This document shows, piece by piece, positions 17,884 through 26,923 of a DNA stretch of 64,000 nucleotides. The DNA is taken from positions 1-64,000 of the forward strand of contig QFQD01000030.1 of NCBI GenBank assembly GCA_003241485.1, read 5' to 3'. The notes under the pieces were generated by a model, which was not told the DNA's origin, ran no database searches, and saw only the letters and a list, made by a program, of their open reading frames with translations. How positions within the stretch are numbered: position 1 is the stretch's first letter; each line of letters starts with the position of its first letter. The DNA is from Ancylobacter novellus (GTDB lineage Bacteria; Pseudomonadota; Alphaproteobacteria; Rhizobiales; Xanthobacteraceae). Made by a program: the position numbers and the translations under genes.

Positions 17884-20800
17884 GGGGACGTGAGCGGCGG
17901 CGGGCTTGCCGCGCAGCCGTTCCAGCACGGTGAAGAAGGCGGGGACGAACAGCACGGCGAGCCCCGTGGAGGCCAGCATGCCGCTCACCACGGCGATGCC
18001 GAGCGACATGCGGGCGCCCGCGCCGGCCCCGGAGGCGAAGACCAGCGGCAGCATGCCGAAGATGAAGGCGAAGGACGTCATCAGGATGGGGCGGAACCGC
18101 AGGCGCGACGCCTCGATGGCGGCTTCGGCGATGTCCATGCCCTCCATGCGCTTCTCGCGGGCATATTCCACGATCAGGATGGCATTCTTCGCCGCCAGCG
18201 CGATGAGCAGCACGATGCCGATCTGCGTGTAGAGGTCGTTCGGCAGGCCGGTGATCTCCAGCGCCGCCACGGTCCCCAGCAAGGTGAGCGGCACGGCGAG
18301 AATGACCGCCAGCGGCTGCAGCCAGCTCTCATACTGGCCGGACAACACGAAATAGACCAGCACCAGCGCGATGGCGAAGACATAGTAGATCTGGTTGCCG
18401 ACCAGCTTCTCCTGATACGACATGCCGGTCCACGCCGTGCCCATGGATGAGGGCAGGGAATAGGCGGCGACCTGGCTCATCAGCGTCATCGCCTGGCCGG
18501 AACTGAAGCCCGTGGCCGGGCTGCCGGTGATCTGCGCTGCCGGGTAAAGATTATACAGGGTAATCAGCGGTGGACCGACCTCGTCGACGAAATGCGCGAC
18601 CTGGCCGAGCGCGACCATCTCGCCATTGGCGCCCTTCACCTTGAGATTGAGGATGTCGGCCGGCTGCAGGCGGAACGGCGCATCCGCCTGCACATAGACT
18701 TGAAAGACATAGTTGAACCGGGTGAACTGGTTGACATAGGACGAGCCGACATAGGCCTCCAGCGCCGAAAACACCTGGCCGACCGTCAGCCCATAGGTCT
18801 CCGCCTTCACCCGGTCGACGTCCAGCCGCAGCTGCTTGACCTTGCCGCGGAAATTGGTCCCGACATGGGAAAGACCGGTCTGGGTGGCGGCGGCCTCGAC
18901 GACGTCGCCGGCGGCGTTCTGCAGGGCGGCGAAGTCGGAGCTTCCGTCCTTCATCTCCACCATCATGGTGAAGCCGGAGGAGTTGCCGATGCCCTGTATC
19001 GGCGGCGGCATCATCACCATCGCCTCGGCGGTGCCGAGGTCGTCCAGCGCCGCGCGCGCCTTGCCGCCGATGCTGGCGGCGCTGAGCGCGGCGCTCTTGC
19101 GCTCGCTCCAGTCCTTCAGCACCACGTACAGCATGCCGGTGCTGTACAGCGTGGCGTTGTTGTCGAGCGGCGAAATGCCGGAGACGCCGATCACGCTGTC
19201 TATGCCGTCGAGCGGGCGGATCTTCTCGACCGCGGCGGCCACCACCGCTTCCGTGCGCTGGGCGGAGGCGGAATCCGGCAGGTTCAGGCTAACGATGAAA
19301 TAGCCCTGGTCCTCGCTCGGCAGGAAGGCGGTCGGCACCTGTGACAGGCCGTAGAAGGCCAGCCCGATGAGGCCGAGCCCGACAAGGCTGGTCAGTCCGG
19401 CGACGCGCACCAGACGGCGTACCAGCGCGACATAGAGCGCCTCCGCGCAGCCATAGGCGGCGTTGAAGGCGCGGTAGAGGAGGTTGCGCTGTTCGGGCGG
19501 CGTGGAGGGCCGCAGCCACAGCGCGCACTGGGTCGGCTTCAGCGTCATCGCGTTGATCGCCGAGATGATCGCCGTGGCCGCGATGACGAGGGCGAACTGC
19601 TGGTACATCTTGCCGGTGAGGCCGGACATCATCGCCGCCGGCAGGAACACAGCCATCAGCACCAGCGTGATGCCGATGATCGGGCCGGTGAGTTCCGACA
19701 TCGCCTTGATGGCGGCCTCGCGGCTCGACATGCCGGCGTCCATGTGGCGCGCCACGCCCTCGACGATGACGATGGCGTCGTCGACCACGATGCCGATCGC
19801 CAGCACCAGGGCGAACAGGCTGGTGGTGTTGATGGTGTAGCCGAGCAGGGCCATGGCGGCGAAGGCGCCGATGATGGTGACGGGCACGGTGGTCGCGGGC
19901 ACCAGCATGGCCCGCCAGTCCTGCAGGAAGATGAGGATGACCGCGAGCACCAGCACCGCCGCGATGACCAGCGTCTCATAGACCTCGTCAACCGAGGCGC
20001 TGACGAATTTGGTGCTGTCGAACGAGACCTTGTAGTCGAGCCCCGCCGGGAAGGATGCGGCGAGCTCCTTCATCTTGGCGTCCACCTCTTCGGCGACGGT
20101 GAGCGCATTGGCGCCCGTCAGCTGGGAGATGGCGATGGCGGCGGAGGGCTTGCCGTTCAGCGTTGCGGTGTGGCCGTAGCTGGCGGCGCCAAGCTCGACG
20201 CGGCCGATATCGCCCACGCGCACGATGCGGCCGCCGCCCTCGTCGATCACCTTGACGACGATGTTCTCGAAGTCCTTCGCCTCGCTGAACCGCCCGGTGA
20301 CGTTGATGACATACTGGAAATTCACCGAGGCCGGCGTCGGCGGTGCGCCGACAAGACCCGCCGTCACCTGCGTGCTCTGCTGCTGGATGGCGGTTGTGAC
20401 GTCAGCCGGCGTCAGGCCATAGGTCTGCAGCCGCTCCGGGTCGAGCCAGATCCGCATGGCGTAGCTGCCCGAGCCCAGCACGGCGACGGAGCCCACGCCC
20501 GGAAGCCGCGCCAGTTCGTTCTCCAGGCTGATGGTCGCGTAGTTGGCGAGGAACAGATTGTCGTAGCGCCCATCCTGCGAGGTGAGGTTCACGAATTGCA
20601 GGATCGAGGTCGACTTCTTCTGGACGTTCAGCCCCTGTGTCGAGACGGCGCTGGGCAGCTGCGCGGTGGCGAGCGAGACGCGGTTCTGCACCAGCACCTG
20701 CGCCATGTCGGGGTCGGTGCCGATGTCGAAGGTGATTACCAGCGAATAGCTGCCATCATTGCCGCTGGTCGACTGCATGTAGATCATGCCCTCGACGCCG

Positions 20801-21012
20801 TTGACCTGCTGCTCGATCGGCAGCGCCACCGTGTCCATCACCGTGCGCGCGCTGGCGCCGGGATAGGTCGCGGTCACCGAGACGGTGGGCGGCACCACAT
20901 CGGGATATTGCGACACGGGCAGGCTGGTGAGCGCGAGGGCGCCCAGCAGCACGATCAGCAGGGCCAGGGTGTTGGAAAGCACCGGCCGTTCGATGAAGAA
21001 GCGCGAAAGCAT
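17881..21012 (-). CDS. RND multidrug efflux permease (HAE1/AcrB family)
   Basis: A 1043-residue proton-driven inner-membrane efflux pump. It shows the family start FFIERPVLSNTLALLIVLLG, porter-domain SQYPDVVPPTVSVTATYPGA, the proton-relay helix GIVVDDAIVIVEGV, and the TM10-12 region LAAKNAILIVEYAREKR. Twelve membrane helices and two large periplasmic loops fit AcrB/MexB. It follows its membrane-fusion protein gene by 24 bp; no outer-membrane channel gene is in the operon, so a TolC-type channel elsewhere is expected. Confidence 0.95.
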   Translation of the reverse strand: MLSRFFIERPVLSNTLALLIVLLGALALTSLPVSQYPDVVPPTVSVTATYPGASARTVMDTVALPIEQQVNGVEGMIYMQSTSGNDGSYSLVITFDIGTDPDMAQVLVQNRVSLATAQLPSAVSTQGLNVQKKSTSILQFVNLTSQDGRYDNLFLANYATISLENELARLPGVGSVAVLGSGSYAMRIWLDPERLQTYGLTPADVTTAIQQQSTQVTAGLVGAPPTPASVNFQYVINVTGRFSEAKDFENIVVKVIDEGGGRIVRVGDIGRVELGAASYGHTATLNGKPSAAIAISQLTGANALTVAEEVDAKMKELAASFPAGLDYKVSFDSTKFVSASVDEVYETLVIAAVLVLAVILIFLQDWRAMLVPATTVPVTIIGAFAAMALLGYTINTTSLFALVLAIGIVVDDAIVIVEGVARHMDAGMSSREAAIKAMSELTGPIIGITLVLMAVFLPAAMMSGLTGKMYQQFALVIAATAIISAINAMTLKPTQCALWLRPSTPPEQRNLLYRAFNAAYGCAEALYVALVRRLVRVAGLTSLVGLGLIGLAFYGLSQVPTAFLPSEDQGYFIVSLNLPDSASAQRTEAVVAAAVEKIRPLDGIDSVIGVSGISPLDNNATLYSTGMLYVVLKDWSERKSAALSAASIGGKARAALDDLGTAEAMVMMPPPIQGIGNSSGFTMMVEMKDGSSDFAALQNAAGDVVEAAATQTGLSHVGTNFRGKVKQLRLDVDRVKAETYGLTVGQVFSALEAYVGSSYVNQFTRFNYVFQVYVQADAPFRLQPADILNLKVKGANGEMVALGQVAHFVDEVGPPLITLYNLYPAAQITGSPATGFSSGQAMTLMSQVAAYSLPSSMGTAWTGMSYQEKLVGNQIYYVFAIALVLVYFVLSGQYESWLQPLAVILAVPLTLLGTVAALEITGLPNDLYTQIGIVLLIALAAKNAILIVEYAREKRMEGMDIAEAAIEASRLRFRPILMTSFAFIFGMLPLVFASGAGAGARMSLGIAVVSGMLASTGLAVLFVPAFFTVLERLRGKPAAAHVP

Positions 21013-21036
21013 GGGTCGCCTCGGAACTGCCGGCTG

Positions 21037-22263
21037 TCAGGGGGTCTTGGCGTCGCTCGCGGGCGTCGAGGCGGGAGACGGCTGCGCCAGCGCCGCCATG
21101 GTGCCGGCGACGGGCGTCACGCTCTTGCCGGCAACCGCGCGCTGGAGCGCGCCGATGACCACCTTGTCGCCGGCGCTCAGGCCCTTGGTGATGACGCGCA
21201 GCTGCCCCTCGACCGGGCCGGTCGTGACGGCGCGCTGCTCCACCACATTGTCCGCGCCGACCACCATCACATAGCTGCCGGTCTGGTTGGCCTGCACGGC
21301 GGTGTCGTCCACCAGCAGCGCGTTCTCGATCTTGCCGATCGGCAGGCGCACCCGCACGAACTGGCCGGGGACCAGCTCGACGTCCTTGTTCGGCAGGGAG
21401 GCGCGCATCTGCAGCGTGCCGGTCGCGCCATCGAGCTGCGGAGCGATATAGTCGATCTTGCCGGCATATTTGTAGGCGACCTCGCCGGGAAGACCGATCT
21501 CGACCGGCGGCTCGACCCGGCTCTCGCGGACATCGCGCAGCGTCTTGCCCTGCGCGGCCAGCGCATCGCGCATGGCGATCTGCTGCTGCTCGCTCATGTT
21601 GAAATAGACATGGAGCGGATCGACCTGAAGGATGGTGGCGAGCTTGGTCGGGCCGGAGGAGCCGACCAGCGATCCCGTGTCGACGAGATGGCGTGTCACC
21701 ACCCCGTCGAAGGGCGCGCGGAGGGTGGTGTAGCCCAGGGAGAGATTGGCCAGACTGAGGCTGGCCTCGTCGGCCGCGACCTGCCCCTTGGCGGCATCGA
21801 GCGCGGCGCGGGCATCGTCGACGCTGCGCTGGCTCGACACCTGTTTCTGGCCGAGGTCGGCCTGCCGGTCGAACTCGGTCTGCGCATTGGCCGCCTTGGC
21901 CTGGGCGATGGCCAGCTGCGCCTGCTGCAGCGCGACCTGGTCGCGGTACTGGTTCTTTTCGATCTCGAACAGCACCCGGTCCTTGCGCACCGCCTCGCCG
22001 TCGCGATAGCCGATGAGGGTGAGATAGCCCTGCACCCGCGCCTCGAGATTCACTTCCTGCGAGGGGGCGGTCTTGCCGGTGAACTCGGCATAGAGTGTCA
22101 CCGGGGACTGGAGCGGCGTGGCGACCGTGACCTTGGCCGGCGGGGGGGCGGCGAAGCTGTTCGGCTCGTTGCAGCCTGCCAGCGCCAGGGCGATGACGGC
22201 GGCGCCGCCAAGCCGGCGGGCGCATGCACCCTGCCGGTGCGACGGATCACATCCCTGTGTCAT
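21037..22263 (-). CDS. RND efflux periplasmic adaptor (membrane fusion protein), lipoprotein
   Basis: AcrA/MexA-type adaptor of 408 residues joining the RND pump to an outer-membrane channel. The lipobox LALAGC is near residue 28, followed by the barrel-sandwich (LEARVQGYL and TLRAPFDGVVTRHLVDTGSLV) around a helical hairpin rich in Gln and Ala. A longer frame exists upstream, but the ATG at 22263 gives a proper lipoprotein signal. First gene of the pump operon; the 160-bp upstream region holds two nested palindromes and a TATAAT-like element. Confidence 0.92.
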   Translation of the reverse strand: MTQGCDPSHRQGACARRLGGAAVIALALAGCNEPNSFAAPPPAKVTVATPLQSPVTLYAEFTGKTAPSQEVNLEARVQGYLTLIGYRDGEAVRKDRVLFEIEKNQYRDQVALQQAQLAIAQAKAANAQTEFDRQADLGQKQVSSQRSVDDARAALDAAKGQVAADEASLSLANLSLGYTTLRAPFDGVVTRHLVDTGSLVGSSGPTKLATILQVDPLHVYFNMSEQQQIAMRDALAAQGKTLRDVRESRVEPPVEIGLPGEVAYKYAGKIDYIAPQLDGATGTLQMRASLPNKDVELVPGQFVRVRLPIGKIENALLVDDTAVQANQTGSYVMVVGADNVVEQRAVTTGPVEGQLRVITKGLSAGDKVVIGALQRAVAGKSVTPVAGTMAALAQPSPASTPASDAKTP

Positions 22264-22334
22264 CCAAGTCCGATCCTTCCCCCAGCACGGCCGACGGCGA
22301 AGGGCCGCCAGGCCCTGACCGACAACCAAGCATC

Positions 22335-22389
22335 CACTGTGCGGTACTATAATGACATTTTGAATGTCCAGCGCAGAAACCGCACAGTG
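22335..22389. promoter_or_regulatory. Two nearly concentric palindromes upstream of the RND operon (probable repressor operator)
   Basis: Outer arms CACTGTGCGGT (22335-22345) and ACCGCACAGTG (22379-22389) are an exact 11-bp inverted repeat centred at 22362. Inside it, GACATT-TTG-AATGTC (22354-22368) is an exact 15-bp palindrome centred at 22361 and resembles AcrR/TetR-type efflux operators. A TATAAT at 22348-22353 (plus strand) and its complement overlap the site. No TetR-family regulator gene lies nearby; the expected place is occupied by a truncated GST and foreign genes. Confidence 0.6.
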
Positions 22390-22421
22390 CGGGGTGACAT
22401 CGTCGCCCGCGACGTGCCGTG

Positions 22422-22730
22422 TCATACGACTTCGCGGACGCCCGGCGCGGTGATGAAGCCGTCGAGCTTGTGGATGCGGCGGGCCCAGATCAGCAGGCGG
22501 GGAAACTCCTCCATGCCGAGGCCGAAATCGGCGGAAAGCGCCACCGCCGGGAAGACGGCGATGTCGGCGATCGTCGGTGTCGCGCCGGCGAGGAACGCCT
22601 CCCCGTCGAGATGGCGCCGCACGAGGTGATCTTCCAGCAGCCGAAATGCCTGCCGGGCGGCCTGGAAGGCATGGTTGAGGCTTGTGAGCAATGGCGGGAT
22701 TTGGCGATAAACGACAAGGGCCGGATCTTT
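22422..22730 (-). pseudogene. Glutathione S-transferase, C-terminal fragment
   Basis: The frame encodes only the C-terminal helical domain of a GST (FRLLEDHLVRRHLDGEAFLA, then GATPTIADIAVFPAVALSAD and a PRLLIWARRIHKLDG end). The N-terminal thioredoxin domain with its catalytic residue is absent. In-frame GST-like sequence can be followed upstream (VVYRQIPPLLTSL) to a stop near 22731, where unrelated DNA leading into the ClbS/DfsB gene begins. This is a remnant left by a rearrangement or insertion and marks one edge of the accessory block. Confidence 0.75.
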
Positions 22731-22763
22731 TCAAAGATCGATGCTGACAAAAGAAGGAAACAC

Positions 22764-23270
22764 ATGGCTGTTCCATCCTCCAAGGCGGATTTGCTGGCGG
22801 CCATGACGACGACGTTCGGAAAGCTGATGGTGGATTTGGCGAAGGTTCAGCCAAACCGCGCACGTGAGGCCACGATGAACGGCCATGCCGACGGAACCGC
22901 CATGAGCCCGGCGGATCTGGTGGCCTATCTGATCGGATGGAACGAGCTGGTTCTGAAATGGCTGGATCGCGACGACCGGGGTGAACCGGTTGATTTTCCC
23001 GAGGCCGGCTTCAAATGGAATCAGCTCGGCCTGCTCGCTCAGAAATTCTACGCCGATTACAGCACACTCGACTGGCAAGAACTGCTCGCCCGTCTCAAGG
23101 ACGCGAAGGCAGGACTGATCGCGACGATCACGACCCGATCGGATCAGGAACTCTATGGCATCGCCTGGAACGGGAAATGGACCAAGGGTCGCATGATCCA
23201 GTTCAATACCTCCTCCGCTTACGCCAATGCTCGGGCCCGGATTCGAGCGTGGCAGAAGGCGCAAGGCTGA
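22764..23270 (+). CDS. ClbS/DfsB family four-helix bundle protein
   Basis: A 168-residue protein of the ClbS/DfsB (DUF1706, DinB-like) family, shown by SKADLLAAMTTTFGKLMVDL, the helix with GWNELVLKWLDR, and the C-terminal WTKGRMIQFNTSSAYANARARIRAW. ClbS itself is a cyclopropane hydrolase giving colibactin self-protection; most homologues are uncharacterised. ATG at 22764 has AAGAAGGA 6-8 bp upstream. It begins about 35 bp after the GST remnant is broken, so it came in with the rearrangement. The following 170 bp to the SDR gene show nothing I can name. Confidence 0.8.
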   Translation: MAVPSSKADLLAAMTTTFGKLMVDLAKVQPNRAREATMNGHADGTAMSPADLVAYLIGWNELVLKWLDRDDRGEPVDFPEAGFKWNQLGLLAQKFYADYSTLDWQELLARLKDAKAGLIATITTRSDQELYGIAWNGKWTKGRMIQFNTSSAYANARARIRAWQKAQG

Positions 23271-23441
23271 AACTACGACGGCGTTCCAGCGCGGGGTCGC
23301 CGAGGCGGCGCTGGCGGATGTCGTCGGTCGTTGGCGGGCGACGGTGACACACCCGAAAGCTGCCACTCGTCCCATCGATCCCTTTCGCAGCATCGCAAGG
23401 CTGTTCAGGGCTCCGTCGGTCGAGGACCAATGCCTGGCCTT

Positions 23442-24221
23442 CTAAACGGTCGGTACTGTGCCCCCGTCGATCACGTGCTCAGTGCCGGTGATGGACGATG
23501 CTCGGTCGGAGGCCAGGAACGCGATGAGGTCGGCAACCTCTCCGGGACCCGCGGGTCGTCCGAGCGGGATGCCGCCAAGTGTGTCCATGATCGACTGCAC
23601 CGCTTCCTCGTAACCAATGCCGGCATGTTCGGCGATGCGAAGCGCCAGACCGTTTTTGCCGGGATCCGCGATCCAGCCGGGAGATACCCGCACGACGCGG
23701 ACGCCTTTCGGCGAGACCTCCTTGGAAAGGCTCTTGCTGTAGGTGTTGAGCGCGGCCTTGGCAGAGGCATAGGCGGTCGTCGCCTGGGGCAGCGGCATGC
23801 GACCCTGGATTGACGTCACATGAATGACGACGCCTTTTCCCTGCGCCAGCATGCCGGGGATAAGAGCCCGGTCCAGCCTGACCGCCGGAAAGAAGTTCAA
23901 GTTGAACTCCTTATCCCATTCGGCATCATCCAGTGCTGCGAAGCCGCCGGAGGGCGCGGAGGAGCCGCCCAGGACATTGACGAGAATATCGAGCCCGCCC
24001 AGTTCCCGCTGGACTGCATCCACGACCGCTTCAACACCATCCCTGGTGGTCAGATCCGCCTCGATGAATGCAGCGCCAGTGAAGTCTGCCGGCCGCGTCC
24101 GCGCGGTGGTGAGTATGTGCGCACCTAGCTCCTTGAAGAGCGCCACAGTCGCAGCGCCGGCTCCCATCGTGCCGCCCGTGATCAGAGCACGGCGCCCCTC
24201 AAGCGTCAGGAAGGGGCTCAT
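23442..24221 (-). CDS. Short-chain dehydrogenase/reductase
   Basis: NAD(P)-dependent SDR of 259 residues, with the Rossmann motif [13 protein letters not shown] strand, catalytic Tyr and Lys in [13 protein letters not shown], and a classical C-terminal [11 protein letters not shown]. It oxidises or reduces an unknown alcohol/carbonyl. It overlaps the SnoaL-like gene by 4 bp and is divergent from a LysR regulator, giving a compact regulator-enzyme pair typical of transferable catabolic or detoxification modules. Confidence 0.9.
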   Translation of the reverse strand: MSPFLTLEGRRALITGGTMGAGAATVALFKELGAHILTTARTRPADFTGAAFIEADLTTRDGVEAVVDAVQRELGGLDILVNVLGGSSAPSGGFAALDDAEWDKEFNLNFFPAVRLDRALIPGMLAQGKGVVIHVTSIQGRMPLPQATTAYASAKAALNTYSKSLSKEVSPKGVRVVRVSPGWIADPGKNGLALRIAEHAGIGYEEAVQSIMDTLGGIPLGRPAGPGEVADLIAFLASDRASSITGTEHVIDGGTVPTV

Positions 24222-24550
24222 ACCGTGATCTCCAGATCGGCGATCTTGTCGCCCTTGAGGACGAAGAAATACCGCAGGTCGACCGGGCTACCGGGGAAGT
24301 CGCCGGACACGTGCCCCGTCACCTGCGTCTTTCCGTTCTCGGTGGTGATGAAGAAGGGCTCGGTCAGGGTGGACGCGTACTTCTGGTCGGTCTCGACCTT
24401 CCAACGCCGGATCGCTTCTCGGCCAAGCCGCGTTTCACCTGCGTCCCGGACGACAGCATCGTCGGTGAAGGCGGCGGCGACAGCGTCGGGGCTACGGGCG
24501 TTATCGGCGTCGAAGTATGCCTGAATGCTCGGTGGCAATTTGATCGTCAT
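24218..24550 (-). CDS. SnoaL-like / NTF2-fold protein
   Basis: A 110-residue NTF2-superfamily protein: [20 protein letters not shown], then [21 protein letters not shown], ending in a beta strand DLEITV. Such small proteins act as isomerases or cyclases, or are non-catalytic partners. It is first in the operon with the SDR (ATGA overlap), across a 133-bp gap from the divergent LysR gene. Role beyond that is not readable. Confidence 0.83.
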   Translation of the reverse strand: MTIKLPPSIQAYFDADNARSPDAVAAAFTDDAVVRDAGETRLGREAIRRWKVETDQKYASTLTEPFFITTENGKTQVTGHVSGDFPGSPVDLRYFFVLKGDKIADLEITV

Positions 24551-24683
24551 CGAAATTCTCCCGTTTTCCAAGGACTTCTCGCTTGGTCCCAGCCCTTCTG
24601 CAGCTGGCAGGAATAATCTATGGCTCGACGAGTGATCCGATAACTGGGATAGATAGGGATCAGGAATTGCGAAAATCGGGACA

Positions 24684-25586
24684 ATGACGCGAGAAGTTCT
24701 GTCGGATATCGAGGCCGTGATCAGCATCGCTCGGCAAGGCTCGTTCCGCGCAGCCGCGCTCGATCTCGACATGTCGACGACGGCCCTGAGCAACGCCATC
24801 GCGAAGTTAGAGCAGCGTCTGGGTATCCGGCTGTTCAATCGCACGACACGGAGCGTATCCCTCACCGACGCGGGCCGGATATTCGTCGAACAGGTCAGCC
24901 CAGCGATGAAGGATATCCGCGATGCCATGTTGGCCGCGCAGTCGCTTCAGCAAACACCATCCGGCACGCTCCGGATCAACGCGTTCGCAGCGGCGGCCCG
25001 CGAAGTCCTGGCGCCGCTGATACTTCCGTTCCTGCGGCGTTACCCGTTAGTCCATATCGATCTGGTCACTGAGGGAAAGCTCGTCGACATCGTCGCCGCC
25101 GGCTTCGACATAGGTTTGAGGCCGGCCGATCTGGTGCCCGTCGACATGATCGCCGTGCCCCTCGGCCTCCATCGTCAGCACGCCGTCGTGGCATCACCGG
25201 AGTTTATAGCCAAACACGGCAAACCCAACGTGCCGACCGACCTCTATCGCTTCCGCTGCCTTCGCGGACGCCTTCCAAACAATGCCTTGTTTCGCTGGCG
25301 CTTCGAGAAAGACGGTGACGCCGTCCAGATAGATGTCCAGGGCTCGCTCACCCTGGATGAGCCGAGCCTCGTTCGGATTGCCGCACAGAATGGCATGGGG
25401 CTCGGTTATCTCATGGAAGCCGAGGTCCGAGAGGACATCGCCGCCGGCAGGCTGGTACAGGTTTTGGAGGATTGGACACCTGGCCTGCCGCCGCTGGCCC
25501 TGTACTACCCTGGACGAAAGAACCCACCCGCTGCCTTCACAGCGTTTATCCAGGCCGCTCGTGAGTTTGCGTCATCCGCGAACTAG
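24684..25586 (+). CDS. LysR family transcriptional regulator
   Basis: A 300-residue LysR regulator. The N-terminal winged helix-turn-helix covers residues 5-65 ([39 protein letters not shown]). The effector domain follows with [20 protein letters not shown] and a late [12 protein letters not shown]. It probably controls the divergent SnoaL-SDR operon from the 133-bp intergenic space. Confidence 0.92.
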   Translation: MTREVLSDIEAVISIARQGSFRAAALDLDMSTTALSNAIAKLEQRLGIRLFNRTTRSVSLTDAGRIFVEQVSPAMKDIRDAMLAAQSLQQTPSGTLRINAFAAAAREVLAPLILPFLRRYPLVHIDLVTEGKLVDIVAAGFDIGLRPADLVPVDMIAVPLGLHRQHAVVASPEFIAKHGKPNVPTDLYRFRCLRGRLPNNALFRWRFEKDGDAVQIDVQGSLTLDEPSLVRIAAQNGMGLGYLMEAEVREDIAAGRLVQVLEDWTPGLPPLALYYPGRKNPPAAFTAFIQAAREFASSAN

Positions 25587-25687
25587 GCCCAGCCCACAGT
25601 CCCCGCTCTCCATCAAGCCCTCGCGAATGGACGGACGGGTAAGGGGGCGTGGGTCATCTTCCGCTTGTCTACACCGCGTGTGCCGGT

Positions 25688-26800
25688 TCAGTTTCTGCTG
25701 CCGGTCCCTCGCTCGCGTGCCTGCAACGTCTGGCGCAATTGGCGATCCATCGCCCGCAGACGGACCTCATCGGAAGCGAGCGCGGCAAGCGCCTCGATCG
25801 CGTGCGCCTCTCGTTCGCTCAAGTCTCTCGGCTTCCTGTCGATCACGCACAGGGAGCCGACGACGAAGCCGGCGCCGTCCAGTATCGGCGCCCCCGCATA
25901 GAACCGGAAGCCGGGCTCGCCCGTCACGGCGGGGTTGTCCGCGAAACGCGGATCGATGGCGAGATCGGAGACCGAGAACACGTGCTTCTGCAGGATGGTA
26001 TGGTTGCAGAAGGCCCAGCTCCGCGGCGTCTCCGGCAGTTCGAGCCCGATCCGCGACTTGAACCATTGCCGGGTCTGCGTCAGCAGCGTCATCAGCGCGA
26101 TCGGTGCGTCGAGGCTTTGGGCGGCGAGCCAGGTAAGCCGATCGAACGCCTCTTCGGGCGGCGTATCGAGGAGGCCCGTCCGCTCAAGGGCGACCAGCCG
26201 CTGCCGCTCGTTCAGCGCGATCGGAAATGCCAGACTTCCCTCGGCCATGGCAGCGACCTTGTCGTCCGACAGCCATCCGCGCAGGGTCGCCACCGCTTCG
26301 GCCGGCTCGCGCAGGAGGATGACACGCGAGGGGAGCCGCAGCCCCGGTCGGTCGCCGACCGCCACGATGCGGGTGTGAACGAGTTGCGCGTTACCCGCGA
26401 GACTCGTCAGAAGCGGCAAATGGTGATCGTCGGCGCCGCCCAGATCAATGAGCACCGTATGCGGCTTCAACGCACCGATCGCGACCATCCCAGCCATGAC
26501 GTCGTCGAACAGCTCAGCCGTGCATTCCGGCACATTATCCAGAAGCTTGCGATAGGTCGCGAGGCGATCGGCCGAGGCGATCGCGACAACGGCGGCGGAC
26601 AGGCCGAGCGGTTCTGAGGCAGCGCCCTTGTTGTCGATCAAGGCCATGACATCGGCGCGGTAAACCCGGCGGTGCCCGCCAGGTGTTTTCCATGACGATA
26701 TCGTGCCGCCTTCGATGAGCAACTGCGCCGTGCGCACCGACACGCCGAGCAAACGGGCTGTGTCGGCCGTCGTGAGGATGTCCTTCTCTGCGTCGGTCAT
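25688..26800 (-). CDS. Excisionase-type HTH, receiver-like and GAF domain regulator
   Basis: A 370-residue regulator with unusual order. Residues 1-55 are an excisionase/MerR-like HTH (LTTADTARLLGVSVRTAQ, then WKTPGGHRRVYRADVMALI). Residues about 65-185 are receiver-like, with HTVLIDLGG offering a possible phospho-Asp but without the usual acidic pair at strand 1. Residues about 200-355 are a GAF domain (RLVALERTGLLDTPPEEAFD, CVIDRKPRDLS). The frame opens upstream at a TTG (26848), but the ATG at 26800 begins the HTH properly. Divergent from the GMC-P450 genes and probably their regulator. Confidence 0.82.
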   Translation of the reverse strand: MTDAEKDILTTADTARLLGVSVRTAQLLIEGGTISSWKTPGGHRRVYRADVMALIDNKGAASEPLGLSAAVVAIASADRLATYRKLLDNVPECTAELFDDVMAGMVAIGALKPHTVLIDLGGADDHHLPLLTSLAGNAQLVHTRIVAVGDRPGLRLPSRVILLREPAEAVATLRGWLSDDKVAAMAEGSLAFPIALNERQRLVALERTGLLDTPPEEAFDRLTWLAAQSLDAPIALMTLLTQTRQWFKSRIGLELPETPRSWAFCNHTILQKHVFSVSDLAIDPRFADNPAVTGEPGFRFYAGAPILDGAGFVVGSLCVIDRKPRDLSEREAHAIEALAALASDEVRLRAMDRQLRQTLQARERGTGSRN

Positions 26801-26866
26801 CGCGGTTCCGTAAGCCAATAGCGCAGGTTCATATCGCAGGAGCGGCAACTTAGCACAAAGTTATAT

Positions 26867-26893
26867 TTGATAGAATTGATAAAATTGATATTA
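26867..26893. promoter_or_regulatory. Three tandem 9-bp AT-rich repeats between divergent genes
   Basis: TTGATAGAA, TTGATAAAA and TTGATATTA follow each other without gaps in an otherwise GC-rich region, between the HTH-GAF regulator and the GMC oxidoreductase. Tandem direct repeats at a 9-bp step fit a multimeric DNA-binding protein or an AT-rich promoter element. Confidence 0.5.
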
Positions 26894-26923
26894 GGCGTCA
26901 TCCGAAATTGGAGACAGATCGTG

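Noticed and set aside
19744..22629. 961-codon plus-strand open frame opposite the RND operon
   Set aside because: His/Arg/Gly-rich shadow; the minus strand holds complete RND permease and adaptor genes.
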